A DNA stretch of 64,000 nucleotides, taken from positions 1 through 64,000 of the forward strand of contig CAJIZY010000004.1 of NCBI GenBank assembly GCA_905181965.1. Reading direction: 5' to 3'. A model generated the notes under the pieces. It searched no databases and was not told the origin of the DNA. It saw only the letters and a list, made by a program, of their open reading frames with translations. The DNA is from Akkermansiaceae bacterium. Lineage in GTDB: Bacteria; Verrucomicrobiota; Verrucomicrobiia; Verrucomicrobiales; Akkermansiaceae. Shown here piece by piece: positions 36,410 through 47,462 of the stretch (within the stretch, counting starts at the first letter, position 1; every line of letters starts with the position of its first letter). The position numbers were made by a program, and so were the translations under genes.

Positions 36410-36428
36410 CTGCCCAGTGCAAATTGAG

Positions 36429-37220
36429 ATGGAAGATCAAAAAATAATCCTTAAAGCCCAACCCTGGGTCATCATTACCGTGGCTGTTATGATCCCAACC
36501 ATATCAGCCTTAGCAACCTTAACATCCTTCGAGAGTAAGGAGCAGCCGACCGCTGAGTCCCCAACCACTAAATCTGAGGCGGGTGAGGTTGCCTCGTCCG
36601 AGCCAGATCGAGCTAAACTCCCCCCTGCTAAGGCAAAAAATCCTCTTTTTGAGCGTATTCAACTTTCAGCAACTCAAGGAGATGCGGATGCACAGTGTCT
36701 TCTCGGTAAGCTTTACGCAGAAGGCGATGGCATCGAGAAAAATTTAAAACTTGCAATTCAATTCTACCGGCTTGCGGCGGACCAGGGACAGGATCTTGCC
36801 CAACAAAGATTAGGTGGTTGCTATCAGAACGGCTTGGGGGTTCCAAAGAATGACACCGAAGCTTATGTATGGTTCTCTTTAAGTGCCGAAAATGGACAAA
36901 CATTGAATGGTCGAGGCAGAGCTGGAGAGCTTCTGGACGAAATCACGAAAGATTTAAGTCCCAAAAAACTTGTCAACGCGAAGGCGAAGGTCTCGCATCT
37001 CCAAAAAAAAATCGCCCTGAAAGAAAAGGCGAACTACACAAAAATTATTAACCAACTGAGCAAAAATGGTTGGAAAATCTCCATGAATATCGACAAGAAC
37101 GGTGGTCATAGCGTCAAAGCCAAAAAAGAAGGCAAAACTTCTCAGTCGCAGGCACCGAATTGGAGGCTTGCTTTTAATGCAGTCAAAAGGCAGTGCGAAG
37201 AATGGCCGGAAGAAGGATAG
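36429..37220 (+). CDS. Membrane-anchored Sel1-repeat protein
   Basis: From the ATG at 36429 the protein is 263 residues with an N-terminal membrane segment (about 10-33), a Pro/Glu/Lys linker, two Sel1 (SLR) repeats (GDADAQCLLGKLYAEGDGIE, DLAQQRLGGCYQNGLGVP and AYVWFSLSAENG) and a Lys-rich coiled-coil C-terminus with a KNGWKISMNID block. SLR proteins act as binding scaffolds. The earlier in-frame ATG (36393) lies inside the tRNA terminator and is rejected. Confidence 0.75.
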   Translation: MEDQKIILKAQPWVIITVAVMIPTISALATLTSFESKEQPTAESPTTKSEAGEVASSEPDRAKLPPAKAKNPLFERIQLSATQGDADAQCLLGKLYAEGDGIEKNLKLAIQFYRLAADQGQDLAQQRLGGCYQNGLGVPKNDTEAYVWFSLSAENGQTLNGRGRAGELLDEITKDLSPKKLVNAKAKVSHLQKKIALKEKANYTKIINQLSKNGWKISMNIDKNGGHSVKAKKEGKTSQSQAPNWRLAFNAVKRQCEEWPEEG

Positions 37221-37478
37221 TGATTCAATCTCAGAAAAAACACTCACCTTGGTTGAACTGATATCTTTCTCCACCCAAGAGCTTTTACCCTAAGAAAAAA
37301 TCAAACACCTTTGTCCGCCCGAATAAAGCAATCAACCTATCCCGAATCAGCGCCTCACTGCGATTGAGCCTCAGGGTGTGGCGGAAGGCGTGTCGTTGCA
37401 CGATTCGAGTAACCCAGACTCAGTCAAAGGCGAAAAAGATAATACTATTTCGAGCCAGCCCGCCACCACAACGGCGAA

Positions 37479-37979
37479 CTAAACCTTTTCCGGAATCGTT
37501 CCAAAGAGGGCGATTTCTTTGAATAGCGCAACATGATCAATGGCAACTTCACTCTGCGATTCAGCATGCAGCAAATCATCAAAGACGTTCGAAAACTGGT
37601 CGAGAAGATCAGGCGGAGTGCCATTTAAACCGCGAACGACCATATTCCAAGTTAGTAGCAACCGAACCTCATCCTCTACCGCGCAAACCAGCTTAAGAAC
37701 AGTGTGACGGCTGTCCGCTTCGATTTTATTGTAAAGTTCGCGCACCGCTTCTTCACGGCCTTCCAAAATCTGCAGAATCCGATCCTCGTTCACCACTAAA
37801 AGACCCGTCACATCCCTTTCGTTGTTGGCTTTAACAGATTTACTTTCGATATCATCGAAATCAGCATCCGTAAACGGCTCGGTTGGTTTACTGAGATAAG
37901 TCAGTCGAAAAATGGGGTATTCTTCCTCCTGCTGAATCGTCTCCCAAAGGAGACTCATGCGTGATAGTTCGTCTGACAT
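37479..37979 (-). CDS. BLUF-domain blue-light photoreceptor
   Basis: A 166-residue protein with a BLUF domain at residues 23-115. It has the residues that bind or switch on flavin: Tyr28 in LTYLS, Asn52 in ANNERDVTG, Gln70 in ILQILEG, Trp111 and Met113 in LTWNM. Spacings between them (24, 42, 83 and 85 from the Tyr) equal those of AppA (Y21, N45, Q63, W104, M106). The C-terminal about 50 residues are a short helical tail with no output domain, so it probably signals through a partner protein. A GTG at 38009 would extend it by 10 residues. It is divergent from the DUF4870 gene. Confidence 0.88.
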   Translation of the reverse strand: MSDELSRMSLLWETIQQEEEYPIFRLTYLSKPTEPFTDADFDDIESKSVKANNERDVTGLLVVNEDRILQILEGREEAVRELYNKIEADSRHTVLKLVCAVEDEVRLLLTWNMVVRGLNGTPPDLLDQFSNVFDDLLHAESQSEVAIDHVALFKEIALFGTIPEKV

Positions 37980-38085
37980 AGCCAGAGATTGACACAAGTA
38001 GAATCTCACGGCGAGTAAATTGCCTTGGGAGCCATGCTAGACCTTTTGTAATAGGCAAAATCCAATAAAAGAATACCATTTTCAG

Positions 38086-38478
38086 ATGGATCAGCTTCCA
38101 CCTGCCGCCGCGCAACCGCCGTCTCATCACTCCGGCGTTCCCATTCCCGAACGCCAATGGGGCATGTTCGCCCACCTCTCAACATTTTCTGCGTGTGTAG
38201 GAATGCCACTTGGAAACATCCTCGGACCACTCATCATGTTTTTAATTAAAAAAGACGAATATCCCTTCGGAGGAGATCAGGCTAAGGAGGCGCTCAACTT
38301 TAATATCTCTTGCACTCTTTATCTTTTAATTTCCATTGCGCTCTGCGTCGTTATTATCGGGTTCGTTCTCCTGCCCATTCTCGGCATATTCTGGCTTGTA
38401 GCTACGATCATAGCCGCCGTGAGGTCGAATGAAGGGGTTTCATACCGGTATCCTCTTTGCATTCGCTTCGTCAGCTAG
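38086..38478 (+). CDS. DUF4870 small membrane protein
   Basis: A 130-residue protein with a Pro-rich start and then three hydrophobic segments, including MFAHLSTFSACVGMPLGNIL and GPLIMFLIKKDEYPF, followed by HQA/AKEALNFNIS-type sequence (here DQAKEALNFNISCTLYLL). These blocks define the DUF4870 (Tic20-like) family, of unknown function. It ends 32 bp before the glycerate kinase and 106 bp from the divergent BLUF gene. Confidence 0.85.
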   Translation: MDQLPPAAAQPPSHHSGVPIPERQWGMFAHLSTFSACVGMPLGNILGPLIMFLIKKDEYPFGGDQAKEALNFNISCTLYLLISIALCVVIIGFVLLPILGIFWLVATIIAAVRSNEGVSYRYPLCIRFVS

Positions 38479-38510
38479 ACGCTTGGCCTTTTTAATGCTT
38501 CAGATCTGTC

Positions 38511-39617
38511 ATGCGCGTCCTTATTGCGAACGATAAATTTAAAGGTTCTCTCCCCGCAAGCGAGGTCGCGCAAGCGATACAAACGGGACTCCCTTCCAAC
38601 TGTGAAGTCGATCTCTGCCCCATCGCTGACGGCGGAGAAGGATTCACTTCTACTATGCTCGCAGCCCTCAGCGGCCAGTGGGTTGAATGCGACACGGTAG
38701 ATGCCCTTCATCGCCCTCTCAAAGCCCGTTACGCCATTACTGACACGGGGCTAGCAGTCATGGAAATGGCATCGGCCTCCGGCTTCGAGCTCATCCCAGA
38801 AAAAGATCGCGACATCCTGCAATCATCCACTTACGGGACCGGACTCATGATCCGCCACGCAGCCAACCAAAAAAATGTCGAACGGATCCTTATTGGAATC
38901 GGTGGCTCCGCAACCAATGACGGAGGAGTTGGGATGGCGGACGCGCTCGGTGTTCTTTTACTTGATTCCGAAGAAGACCCCCTCTCTCCCTGCCCAGCCG
39001 GGTTGGAAAAACTCGCCCTCATTGATCGCGATCAACTCGTTGACCTACCAGCGATCGATGTCGCCTGTGATGTCGACAACCCCGTCCTTGGGCCAAACGG
39101 AGCCACCGCCATTTTTGGTCCACAAAAAGGAGCCAACAAAATCGAACAAGAAACCCTTGAAGCATTCCTAACTCATCTCGTCAAAGTCACCAAAGCCACG
39201 GACCTTTCCGAAGTGCCCGGGGCTGGGGCAGCCGGCGGACTAGGTTTCGGCCTGATGTATTTTCTCGGGGCCGAACTCCATCCGGGCTTTGATCTTGTCT
39301 CAAAAGCCCTCGATCTCCCTGCCCGGATCAAGCAAGCCGATCTCGTCATTACCGGTGAGGGATCGCTCGATGCCCAGTCGCTCGCTGGAAAAGGCCCGGT
39401 CGGCATTGCCCGCCTTGCTAATGAGCTTGGAAAACCAACCATCGCGATCGCTGGACACATTTCCAATGAAGTCCGCCATTCTGGACTATTTAAGCAATGC
39501 GGGGCTCTCACCGACTTCGACCTTCCCCTCGAAACTCTCATGACAGATACCGCCAACCTTCTTTCGCGCAAAGTTCGTGAGCTAAGTGACTTGCTCCTCC
39601 TGCACGGACAAGGTTAG
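38511..39617 (+). CDS. Glycerate kinase (GlxK/GarK family)
   Basis: A 368-residue glycerate kinase of the type I family. The N-terminus IANDKFKGSLPASEVAQAI matches the family, and the blocks PIADGGEGFTSTM, YGTGLMI, GIGGSATNDGGVGMADALG and GAGAAGGLGFGLMYFLGAE are present, with TGEGSLDAQSLAGKGP near residue 285. It phosphorylates glycerate to 2-phosphoglycerate (or 3-phosphoglycerate) in serine or glyoxylate metabolism. It is 11 bp upstream of fabD and probably cotranscribed. Confidence 0.95.
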   Translation: MRVLIANDKFKGSLPASEVAQAIQTGLPSNCEVDLCPIADGGEGFTSTMLAALSGQWVECDTVDALHRPLKARYAITDTGLAVMEMASASGFELIPEKDRDILQSSTYGTGLMIRHAANQKNVERILIGIGGSATNDGGVGMADALGVLLLDSEEDPLSPCPAGLEKLALIDRDQLVDLPAIDVACDVDNPVLGPNGATAIFGPQKGANKIEQETLEAFLTHLVKVTKATDLSEVPGAGAAGGLGFGLMYFLGAELHPGFDLVSKALDLPARIKQADLVITGEGSLDAQSLAGKGPVGIARLANELGKPTIAIAGHISNEVRHSGLFKQCGALTDFDLPLETLMTDTANLLSRKVRELSDLLLLHGQG

Positions 39618-39628
39618 CTCGCTCTTAC

Positions 39629-40529
39629 ATGAGCAAAGTAGTTCTCCTCTTCTCCGGACAAGGCGCGCAAAAAGTGGGTATGGGCAAAGATCTCGTCGAA
39701 GCCTATCCCACCGCCAAAGCACTTTTCGAAAAAGCGGACTCAGTCCTAAGCCGTTCATTGACAGATGTCATGTTCAACGGCCCAGCTGAAGACCTGACTC
39801 GGACCGGTAATTGCCAACCTGCCCTTTTTCTGCACGGGCTTGCTCTTCTCGAAATTCTTCGTGAAAAAGTTCCTTCGCTTGAGCCGGTTGCTGCTGCCGG
39901 ACTTTCCCTCGGGGAGATGACCGCGCACTGTGCTGCTGGAACTTTTACTTTTGAAGAAGGACTGAATCTTGTTGCCCGCCGCGGCGAGCTCATGGATGAA
40001 GCCTGCGAAGCCAACCCAGGAACCATGGCCGCAATGATCGGAGGCTCCGACGAAGATGTGGCCCGCCTCGCTAGCGATTGCGATGTCGATGTTGCCAACC
40101 TAAACTGCCCAGGACAAACCGTGCTCTCCGGCAAGGAGGAAGGAATCGACACCGCCGTTTCAAAAGCCAAAGAGTATGGACTTCGGATGGGCAAGAAGCT
40201 GAAAGTGGCCGGAGCCTACCACTCACGCCTCATGGCAGGAGCCCAGGAACAGCTCGGAGAAGCTCTTGCCAGCACCGAATTCGTCGAACCCAGCATTCCA
40301 GTCGTTTCCAATTTTCTCGCCGCATCACCCGAGGGCCCAGATGCCATCCGGGCCTCTCTTAAAGATCAAGTCACCGGTTCGTAGCCAAGGTCATGATCTC
40401 TTCATTGAACTCGGCCCAGGTAAAGTTCTTGCGGGCTTGATGGCACGTATCGACAAAGAGGCGAAAATCATCTCGATCGATGATGCCTCCAGTCTGGAAG
40501 TCGCCGTTGAGGAACTTCACAACTTCTAA
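39629..40529 (+). CDS. fabD: Malonyl-CoA:ACP transacylase (frameshift and internal deletion near 40375)
   Basis: FabD loads malonyl groups on ACP in fatty-acid synthesis. Visible are FSGQGAQKVGMGK, GLSLGEMTAHCAAG with the nucleophile Ser, and the catalytic-His block VAGAYHSRLM. The frame ends at 40384 (KDQVTGS). The C-terminus continues in another frame with SQGHDLFIELGPGKVLAGL. About 10 residues usually found between these (the W-x-x-S-V segment) are missing, so this is an indel plus a short deletion, not a single-base slip. FabD is normally essential, so the break is likely a data error or another copy exists. Confidence 0.85.
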
Positions 40530-40623
40530 ATCGAGGGCTCTTAAAAAAAGTGTCAACAGAGGCAAAATAAGTATTGCCCAAATCCGGCGATCGCCATAGC
40601 TTCCGGCCGTCCTAACCAGATGC

Positions 40624-40700
<77 letters not shown>

Positions 40701-40728
40701 CTTTTACAGTGTTTTGCCAACTTGCCCA

Positions 40729-40754
40729 ACTCTCCGGAACCGGAGAGTTTTTTT
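40729..40754 (+). terminator. Terminator after tRNA-Asp
   Basis: The inverted repeat actctccgg/ccggagagt at 40729-40748 is followed by seven T residues. It lies before the trpF start and inside the open frame upstream of it, supporting the later trpF start at 40907. Confidence 0.85.
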
Positions 40755-40906
40755 GTGCCCTCGCTCGAGAAGCTCCCCAGATCAATCCTATTTCTAGCCC
40801 CCAATTCAAACACCGGATTAATTTCCCGGAGATCTTCTTTCTAGGAAGAGACATTCCATCATTTCCAGTAGACCCCGAGAATGTTACCTCAGCCCTGTCC
40901 ATTGAT

Positions 40907-41548
40907 ATGATCGACGAATTTTTTTCCTCAATTCCTTCCCTGAAAATCTGTGGCGTCACCACACTCAGAGATGCCGAACGCCTTGCAAAGCTCAAGGTCG
41001 CGGCTCTTGGATTAAATTTTTGGCCTTCGTCAAAACGATATTGCTCGCCTGAAAACGCCTCAACGATTGCCTCGCATGTCGCAGGCGATATCCTTCGAGT
41101 CGGAGTCTTCGTCAATAATTCACTCCCTCTCGCCATCGAACTTATTGATGAGTGCCTTATCGATATCGTTCAACTCCACGGCGACGAAACGATAGAAGAT
41201 ATTCAATTTTTTATCGATCAAGGAATCCCAGTGATTAAGGCCGTTTCGGCAGACAAACTACCAAATCACGAACTCCCATCTCATGACTTTGCCCTGCTCA
41301 TCGATACTCCTGCCGGAAAGGGCTATGGCGGCACCGGAAAGACCTTCGATTGGTCCATCGCAGCGGAATTTGTGCAGAAGCACCCAAAGATTCCCACTCT
41401 TCTTGCGGGTGGCATCAACCCCGTTAATGCCGGCAAAGCCCTCGCTGCGGTCAAACCAGCCGCTCTTGATATTGCCAGTGGTGCCGAATCCTCTCCCGGA
41501 ATCAAGGATTTCGAGAAAGTCCAAGCCCTAATGCAAACCCTCTCATGA
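40907..41548 (+). CDS. trpF: Phosphoribosylanthranilate isomerase
   Basis: A 213-residue TIM barrel that isomerises phosphoribosylanthranilate in tryptophan synthesis. The active-site Cys is in LKICGVTTLRDAE, the catalytic Asp in LLIDTPAGKGYGGTGKTFDW, and the phosphate-binding LLAGGINPVNAGKA and ASGAESSPGIKD follow. The ATG at 40907 is chosen since the open frame upstream runs through a tRNA terminator and has no family similarity. Its stop overlaps the crcB start by 4 bp (ATGA). Confidence 0.95.
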   Translation: MIDEFFSSIPSLKICGVTTLRDAERLAKLKVAALGLNFWPSSKRYCSPENASTIASHVAGDILRVGVFVNNSLPLAIELIDECLIDIVQLHGDETIEDIQFFIDQGIPVIKAVSADKLPNHELPSHDFALLIDTPAGKGYGGTGKTFDWSIAAEFVQKHPKIPTLLAGGINPVNAGKALAAVKPAALDIASGAESSPGIKDFEKVQALMQTLS

Positions 41549-41925
41549 ATGCTCTTCTTGTTTTTCTTGGCGGCGGCCTTGGTTCACTCGCGCGCTACGG
41601 TCTCTCCTCCGGGGTGCAATCTCTTGCCCAAAACACTGCGATCCAGCGTTTCCCAGCCGGTATTCTCGTTTGCAACCTTCTCGGCTGTTTTCTCATCGGC
41701 TGCCTCTTTGGCTATTTCACCGGCAAAAGCGCCCCAGGATGGGTTTTCCCCCTCCTAGCAACCGGATTCCTCGGCGGGTTCACGACATTTTCAACCTTCG
41801 CACGGGACACCCACTCGCTCTGGACAACCGGACTGACCCAATTTGCGATCTTGAAAGTTTTCCTTTCCGTGGCCCTCGGACTGATTGCCGTCATCGCCGG
41901 GATCAAGCTGACTCATTCCCCCTGA
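41545..41925 (+). CDS. crcB: CrcB/Fluc fluoride channel
   Basis: A 126-residue membrane protein with four helices. It has the Fluc motifs: GGGLGSLARYGLS near the start, GILVCNLLGCFLIG in the second helix, and GFLGGFTTFSTF in the third. Dimers form a fluoride channel that exports fluoride from the cytoplasm. It overlaps trpF by 4 bp, an unusual partner, and overlaps the convergent GNAT gene by 23 bp. There is no fluoride riboswitch because it is translationally coupled to trpF. Confidence 0.95.
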   Translation: MNALLVFLGGGLGSLARYGLSSGVQSLAQNTAIQRFPAGILVCNLLGCFLIGCLFGYFTGKSAPGWVFPLLATGFLGGFTTFSTFARDTHSLWTTGLTQFAILKVFLSVALGLIAVIAGIKLTHSP

Positions 41926-42403
41926 GTAATTTGATCATCTTGACGTGAGGGAGTCCGATTTCCTCGAAGATTTCTCCTTTTCGGTGGTAGTTCAACGTGT
42001 CGTAAAATTCCGCGACATCGACCCGGGCATTAAGCTCAAATCTCTTCACCCCTTCACGGGCGAGAAGATTTTCAATAGCAATCATCAACCTTTGCCCCAC
42101 CCCACGCCCCTGTTGCGGCTTGGCCACTGCAATCTGCCGAAGCTTAGCAAAACCGGGGTCGAGGGTGACGACCACAACTGATCCGACTAATACTTCTTCG
42201 TGATAAAGGCCGAAATGTCGATCGAGCTTGTCTGCCTGACCTTCAGCCTCAGTCCATTCAAGATCCAGCGGCCTCCGAAGCTCATTAAACCTCAATCGAA
42301 GCAGCTCTCGATATTCCAGCGATTCCACGAAAACTTCTCGCAGCTCCCAGCCGTCGATATCCTTCGAGATCCTATTCATTCCTGCGAAAGGATGGACGCG
42401 CAT
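41903..42403 (-). CDS. GNAT-family N-acetyltransferase
   Basis: A 166-residue acetyltransferase. The acetyl-CoA-binding motif is LRQIAVAKPQQGRGVGQRLM (about 90-110) and a conserved C-terminal motif is VDVAEFYDTLNYHRKGEIF. The layout matches YjcF/ElaA-like GNAT proteins; the substrate is unknown. The ATG at 42403 is used, but a start at 42379 is also possible. Its 3' end overlaps crcB by 23 bp in convergent orientation. Confidence 0.85.
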   Translation of the reverse strand: MRVHPFAGMNRISKDIDGWELREVFVESLEYRELLRLRFNELRRPLDLEWTEAEGQADKLDRHFGLYHEEVLVGSVVVVTLDPGFAKLRQIAVAKPQQGRGVGQRLMIAIENLLAREGVKRFELNARVDVAEFYDTLNYHRKGEIFEEIGLPHVKMIKLLRGNESA

Positions 42404-42877
42404 CCAGATTCCAGTCCACCAAAAAGTCCAGAATCCAAATTTTGAATTTCATAAAACAAAAATTCTCTCAGCTTCCCTCGAAACCCACCTTTCCTTCAGC
42501 TCCGAAGCGCCCCCAATAACGCCAACCCTATCGAGAAGCAGGGGAAGGATCTCGTTTGCGATCTCCCTCGTGCATCGTCCCCATCGTTATCCCGAGCTGT
42601 CGGATTCAGTTCCCCTCTGCCATGAGCTCTGCTGCAAGCTTTCTCGAGATTTGCTGGGGAACCCCACCCGCTGGGAAATAAAGCCCAAAATGGCCACCAC
42701 TGAACTAGACACTAGATCAACAACACGCGTTGGGCTGGAAAGATCGACAAAAAATTACGATTTTTTGCATTTTATTCTAGAAACAAGTTCCACTTGGCAA
42801 TTCCCTTCGCTCCACCATATTCTTGCGTTCCCTCCGGAGGGCACAGCATCTGCTGATCCTCTTACGACTTTCCGACC
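42404..42877. other. Intergenic region upstream of gltB
   Basis: These 474 bp have no convincing gene. One 103-codon frame (42570-42881) is unlike any family and lacks coding features. No sigma-54 box of acceptable spacing and no conserved RNA were found. The region is probably the gltB leader and promoter. Confidence 0.5.
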
Positions 42878-45800
42878 ATGAAATTTCACCATCCACGTCA
42901 CACTCCCGATTCCTCAGGCACTTTGCATCAATGGGATAATGAAACCGCGAACTGCGGAATGGGAGCTATTGCCAATCTCCGCGGAGAGAAATCCTACGAT
43001 ATTCTCGACTATGCCTTAACCTCTGTTTGCAATATGACCCATCGGGGAGCCGTCGACGCCGACATGAAAACTGGCGACGGGTCCGGCATTCTTTGCCAAA
43101 TTCCTCGACCCCTCTTTGCCAAAGCTGCTGAAAAATTTGGCTACACCGGCGAAGCAAACGATCTGGGAGTTGGTGTCTTTTTTCTACCCGAAGGCATTGC
43201 CGCGAACATCAAATCCTTCACCGAATCAGTTCTCACTCGACGCAATATCCAATTCGTCGGCTGGCGAGAGGTCCCCGTTAATCCTGACGAATTAGGAAAT
43301 TTGGCACGCCTCACTCAGCCTGAAATCACCCACCTACTCGTGAGTCGCCCGGCCGACGTCGACTCAGACCATTTCGAACGACTCCTCTATCTCGTTCGGC
43401 GCGAGGTAGAACGGGAGTTCAAAGACGAAGCTGTATTTTATATCCCCACCCTTTCTAGCCGCCTTATCAGCTATAAAGGACTCGCCATGCCAGCCACCCT
43501 GCGAGCTTTTTACAGTGACCTCCAAGATTCTAATTTTCAAACCGGCATCTCACTTTACCACCAGCGCTTCTCCACCAATACCTTCCCAGCGTGGCCCCTT
43601 GGTCAACCTTTCCGCATGATGTGCCACAACGGCGAAATCAACACAGTTCGAGGTAACCGCAACTGGATGAGGTCCCGCGAAGAATTCTTCAGCTCTGAAC
43701 TCTGGGGCGATGATATTGAGCTCGTCAAAAACCTCATGCACGATGACGAATCCGACTCGGCATCACTGGACCACGCGCTGGAGCTTCTGGTTCTTTCCGG
43801 AAGGCGCCTCGAACACGCCATGCGCATGCTAGTCCCTCCCGCCTTCCGTCACGATCCTGATATCACGGAAGAGGAACGCGCATTTTACAACTACATCCGC
43901 TCGTTCTCCGAACCCTGGGATGGGCCTGCTGGACTTTGTTTCACCGATGGCCGCACCCTCTGCGCCAGCCTCGATCGCAATGGTCTTCGCCCCTCCCGCT
44001 TCACTCTAACGGAAGACGGCCTTCTTTACATCGGATCCGAATCCGGGGCAGTAGTTCTACCTGATGAAAAAATCATTCGCCGTGGGCGCCTTGGACCAGG
44101 CCAGATGCTGTCTGCAAACACTGAGACCGGCGAAGTTCTTTATGATAAAGAGATCCGCGCGCAGCTAGCTTCCCAAAAGCCCTATGCTAAGTGGGTCGAT
44201 GAGAATCGCATCGAACTCAAAGACTTTACCGACCCCTCCGCACACGTCCCGAGCCTCGAAATCGAACCTCTCGAACTCTCCCGCCAACAGGTCACCCACG
44301 GTGTCACGGCTGAAGATCTCGACATGGTTTTCCCACCTATGATCAAAGGGGCACAAGAAGCGGTTTTCTCAATGGGAGATGACATTCCCCTTGCACCCCT
44401 TTCTCGCTACCCACGCCTTCTCTTCACCTACTTCAAGCAACTCTTCGCGCAAGTCACAAACCCACCCATCGATCCAATCCGCGAGTGGGCTGTTATGACT
44501 TTGGGCGCGGGACTTGGCGCTGAACGTAATCTTCTATCCGAAACCTCAAAGCACGCACGCATTCTTAGCTTGGGCTCCGCGCTTCTTTACGAGCAGGAAC
44601 TTGAAACCCTCGTTAAGCGTAAGGAGCATGGATTCTCCACTCAAGTTATCGACACCACCTGGCCGGTTGGCGAAGGCGAAGCCGGTATGAAGAAGGCTCT
44701 CGATCGTATTTGCACTGAGGCCGAGGAAGCCGTGAACAACAAGGTTGAAATCCTCGTTCTCTCGGACCGCACCACGTCGGCTGAACGTGTGCCCATCCCA
44801 TCGCTCCTTGCCACCGGCTCGGTCCACCATCACCTCAATCGTTGCCGCAAACGTCTGCGTGCCTCACTTGTCGTAGAATCCGGGGAAGCCCGTGACGTCC
44901 ACCAAATCGCCTGCCTTTTCGGATTTGGCGCGACCGCGGTTGTCCCGTATCTCGGCTACGCAACCGTCAGGCAGCTCGTGGCAGCCGACCAAGGAAAAGG
45001 AAAACTCGGCGAAGGTATGACCCCTCAGAAGGCCATGACCAACTACCGCAAGGCTCTCGAAAAAGGAGTCCTGAAGATTATGTCCAAAATGGGCATCTCA
45101 GTCCTCAATTCCTATCAAGGCGCTCAGATTTTCGAAGCCCTTGGGGTTGGCAAAGAAGTAGTCAACTATGCCTTCACCGGTGTTCACTCGCGAATTGGTG
45201 GGGTTGGCTTCAAGGAAATTGCTGAGGAATCTCTCGTGCGACATCGCGCTGCCTTTGAAACGGAAGCCAAAGAGAACAGGGTTCTTGACCTAGGCGACCC
45301 CGGCTACAACCGTTACCGAAAATCTGGCGAAGCTCACGCTATCACTACCGATGTCATCAAGAATTTTCACACCTTTGTCCGCGACGGAAAAAAGGAAGAC
45401 TATAACGACTACGTGAAGGTCACTCTCGCTAACGATCCTATCACGATTAAAGACATCCTCGAGTTCAAGGTCCCTGCCTCCAGTATCCCACTTGAAGAAG
45501 TAGAACCAGCAGAGGAAATCGTGAAGCGCTTTACGACCGCAGCTATGTCCATGGGTGCTCTTTCGCCAGAAGCTCACGAAACTCTCGCAATCGCAATGAA
45601 CCGTATTGGCGGCAAATCTGATTCCGGCGAAGGCGGCGAAGATACGCGTCGTTTCAAACCATACCCAAACGGAGATTTTGCGAGATCCTACATCAAGCAA
45701 ATCGCAAGTGGTCGCTTCGGAGTCTCAGCCCACTATCTCGTCAATGCAGACGAGCTAGAAATCAAAATGGCACAGGGAGCCAAGCCAGGAGAAGGTGGGC

Positions 45801-47462
45801 AGCTTCCCGGACACAAAGTGAACGCCCTCATCGCCCGCCTGCGTAATACGCAGCCAGGAGTGCAACTGATCTCGCCCCCTCCTCATCACGACATCTACTC
45901 GATTGAAGACCTAGCCCAACTCATTCACGACCTCAAGGAAGTGAACCCACGCGCCAAAGTCACCGTCAAGCTAGTCGCAGAGTCGGGAGTCGGGACCGTG
46001 GCCGCAGGTTGCGCCAAAGCCAGCGCTGATAACGTTCTCATCTCAGGTCACGATGGCGGAACCGCAGCCTCACCGCTTTCGAGCACAAAGCACGCCGGAT
46101 TGCCATGGGAACTTGGAATCTCCGAAGCTCATCAAGTTCTCATGATGAACAATCTCCGCAACAACATCACGCTTCGTACCGACGGAGGTCTTCGCACGGG
46201 GCGCGACGTTGTCATCGCTGCCATTTTGGGAGCAGAACAGATGAATTTCGGAACCATCGCCATGATTGCTATGGGCTGTGTTTACGTTCGCAAATGCCAC
46301 CTCAACAACTGCCCGGTCGGAGTCGCCACAACCAACCCAAAGTGGAGAGCTAAGTTCAAAGGTTCACCCGATCACGTCGTCAACTTCATGATGGGAGTGG
46401 CAGAAGAGGCACGCGAAATCATGGCATCCCTCGGTGTCCGCTCAATGAACGAATTGATCGGTCGTCCCCAGAAATTCCTCGCTCAACGCGATGTGCCCGA
46501 TCATCCGAAAGCCAACACTCTCGACCTGAAAAAGGTTCTTTCCGACAAGGGCGATGAAAACGCGGTTCGCATCTGCACTCAAGACCGCAACGATGGAATT
46601 CACAAACCGGCTCTTGACCTTCAGATCCTCAAAGATCTTGCCACCCATACCGGCACGACCGAGGAAGAAAATCCAACTGCTGGTCTCATGGATCGCGGGC
46701 CTTTCACCAAGGAATACGAAGTCGTAAATACGGATCGTAATATCGGGACCCGCACCGCTGGGCGTGTCGCTGAAATATATGAAAACCATGGGCTTCCATC
46801 AGAGAGCATTGACCTGACCTTCCGCGGTTCCGCTGGCCAATCATTTGGAACTTTTCTCTGCGGGGGCATTAAGCTCACCTTGATCGGTGAAGGAAATGAT
46901 TACGTCGGTAAGGGCATGAGCAATGGCGAGTTAATCGTCCGGCCCCCGGCAGTCATGAATTCAGACTTTATTGCCGCCAAGAACTCTATTGTTGGGAACA
47001 CCTGCCTCTATGGTGCCACCGGTGGCAAACTCTTTGTCAATGGAAGAGCCGGCGAGCGTTTCTGCGTTCGAAACTCCGGATCAACCTCGGTCGTTGAAGG
47101 GATCGGCGATCACGGCTGTGAATACATGACCAATGGCGCGACCGTTATTCTCGGACTTACTGGAAAGAATTTTGGCGCCGGAATGTCTGGAGGAATAGCT
47201 TATATCTACGATATCGATGGCATGTTCCAAAGTCGCCTCAATCCTGAAATGGTCGTCGCACGACCCGTCAAACGCGCACCCGATATCAAAGAGGTGAAAT
47301 CAAGAATATCAGAGCTACGAGAAAACCGATTCGCCACGAGCCAAAGAGCTTCTTGAGAATTGGGATCTCACACTCACCAAACTCATCCGTGTCATTGCCA
47401 AAGAAAAATACGATCTAGAAAAAGCCGAGGAAGAGCACGAAGCCGCTGTCGCGGTGGACTAA
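42878..47462 (+). CDS. gltB: Glutamate synthase large subunit (frameshift near 47325)
   Basis: A GltB of about 1525 residues. The order is propeptide, N-terminal nucleophile Cys in ETANCGMGAIAN (about residue 27), the class II amidotransferase domain, a central domain, the FMN-binding synthase domain with GGKSDSGEGGEDTRRF, 3Fe-4S ligands in CHLNNCPVGVAT, and the GXGXG C-terminal domain (GNDYVGKGMSNGEL, GATGGKLFVNGRAGERF, MSGGIAYIYD). The first frame stops at 47356 after ELRENRFATSQ. From 47330 the next frame reads DSPRAKELLENWDLTLTKLI and on to TAA 47462, the family C-terminus. A few residues between may be lost. gltD is not in the window. Confidence 0.93.

Noticed and set aside
42800..42830. 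Sigma-54-like TTGGCA...TTCGC upstream of gltB
   Set aside because: Spacing between the GG and GC elements and the TTGC half do not match the consensus.
42570..42881. 103-codon frame upstream of gltB, ending on its start codon
   Set aside because: Odd composition, no recognisable motifs, and the overlap with ATGA of gltB is probably chance.
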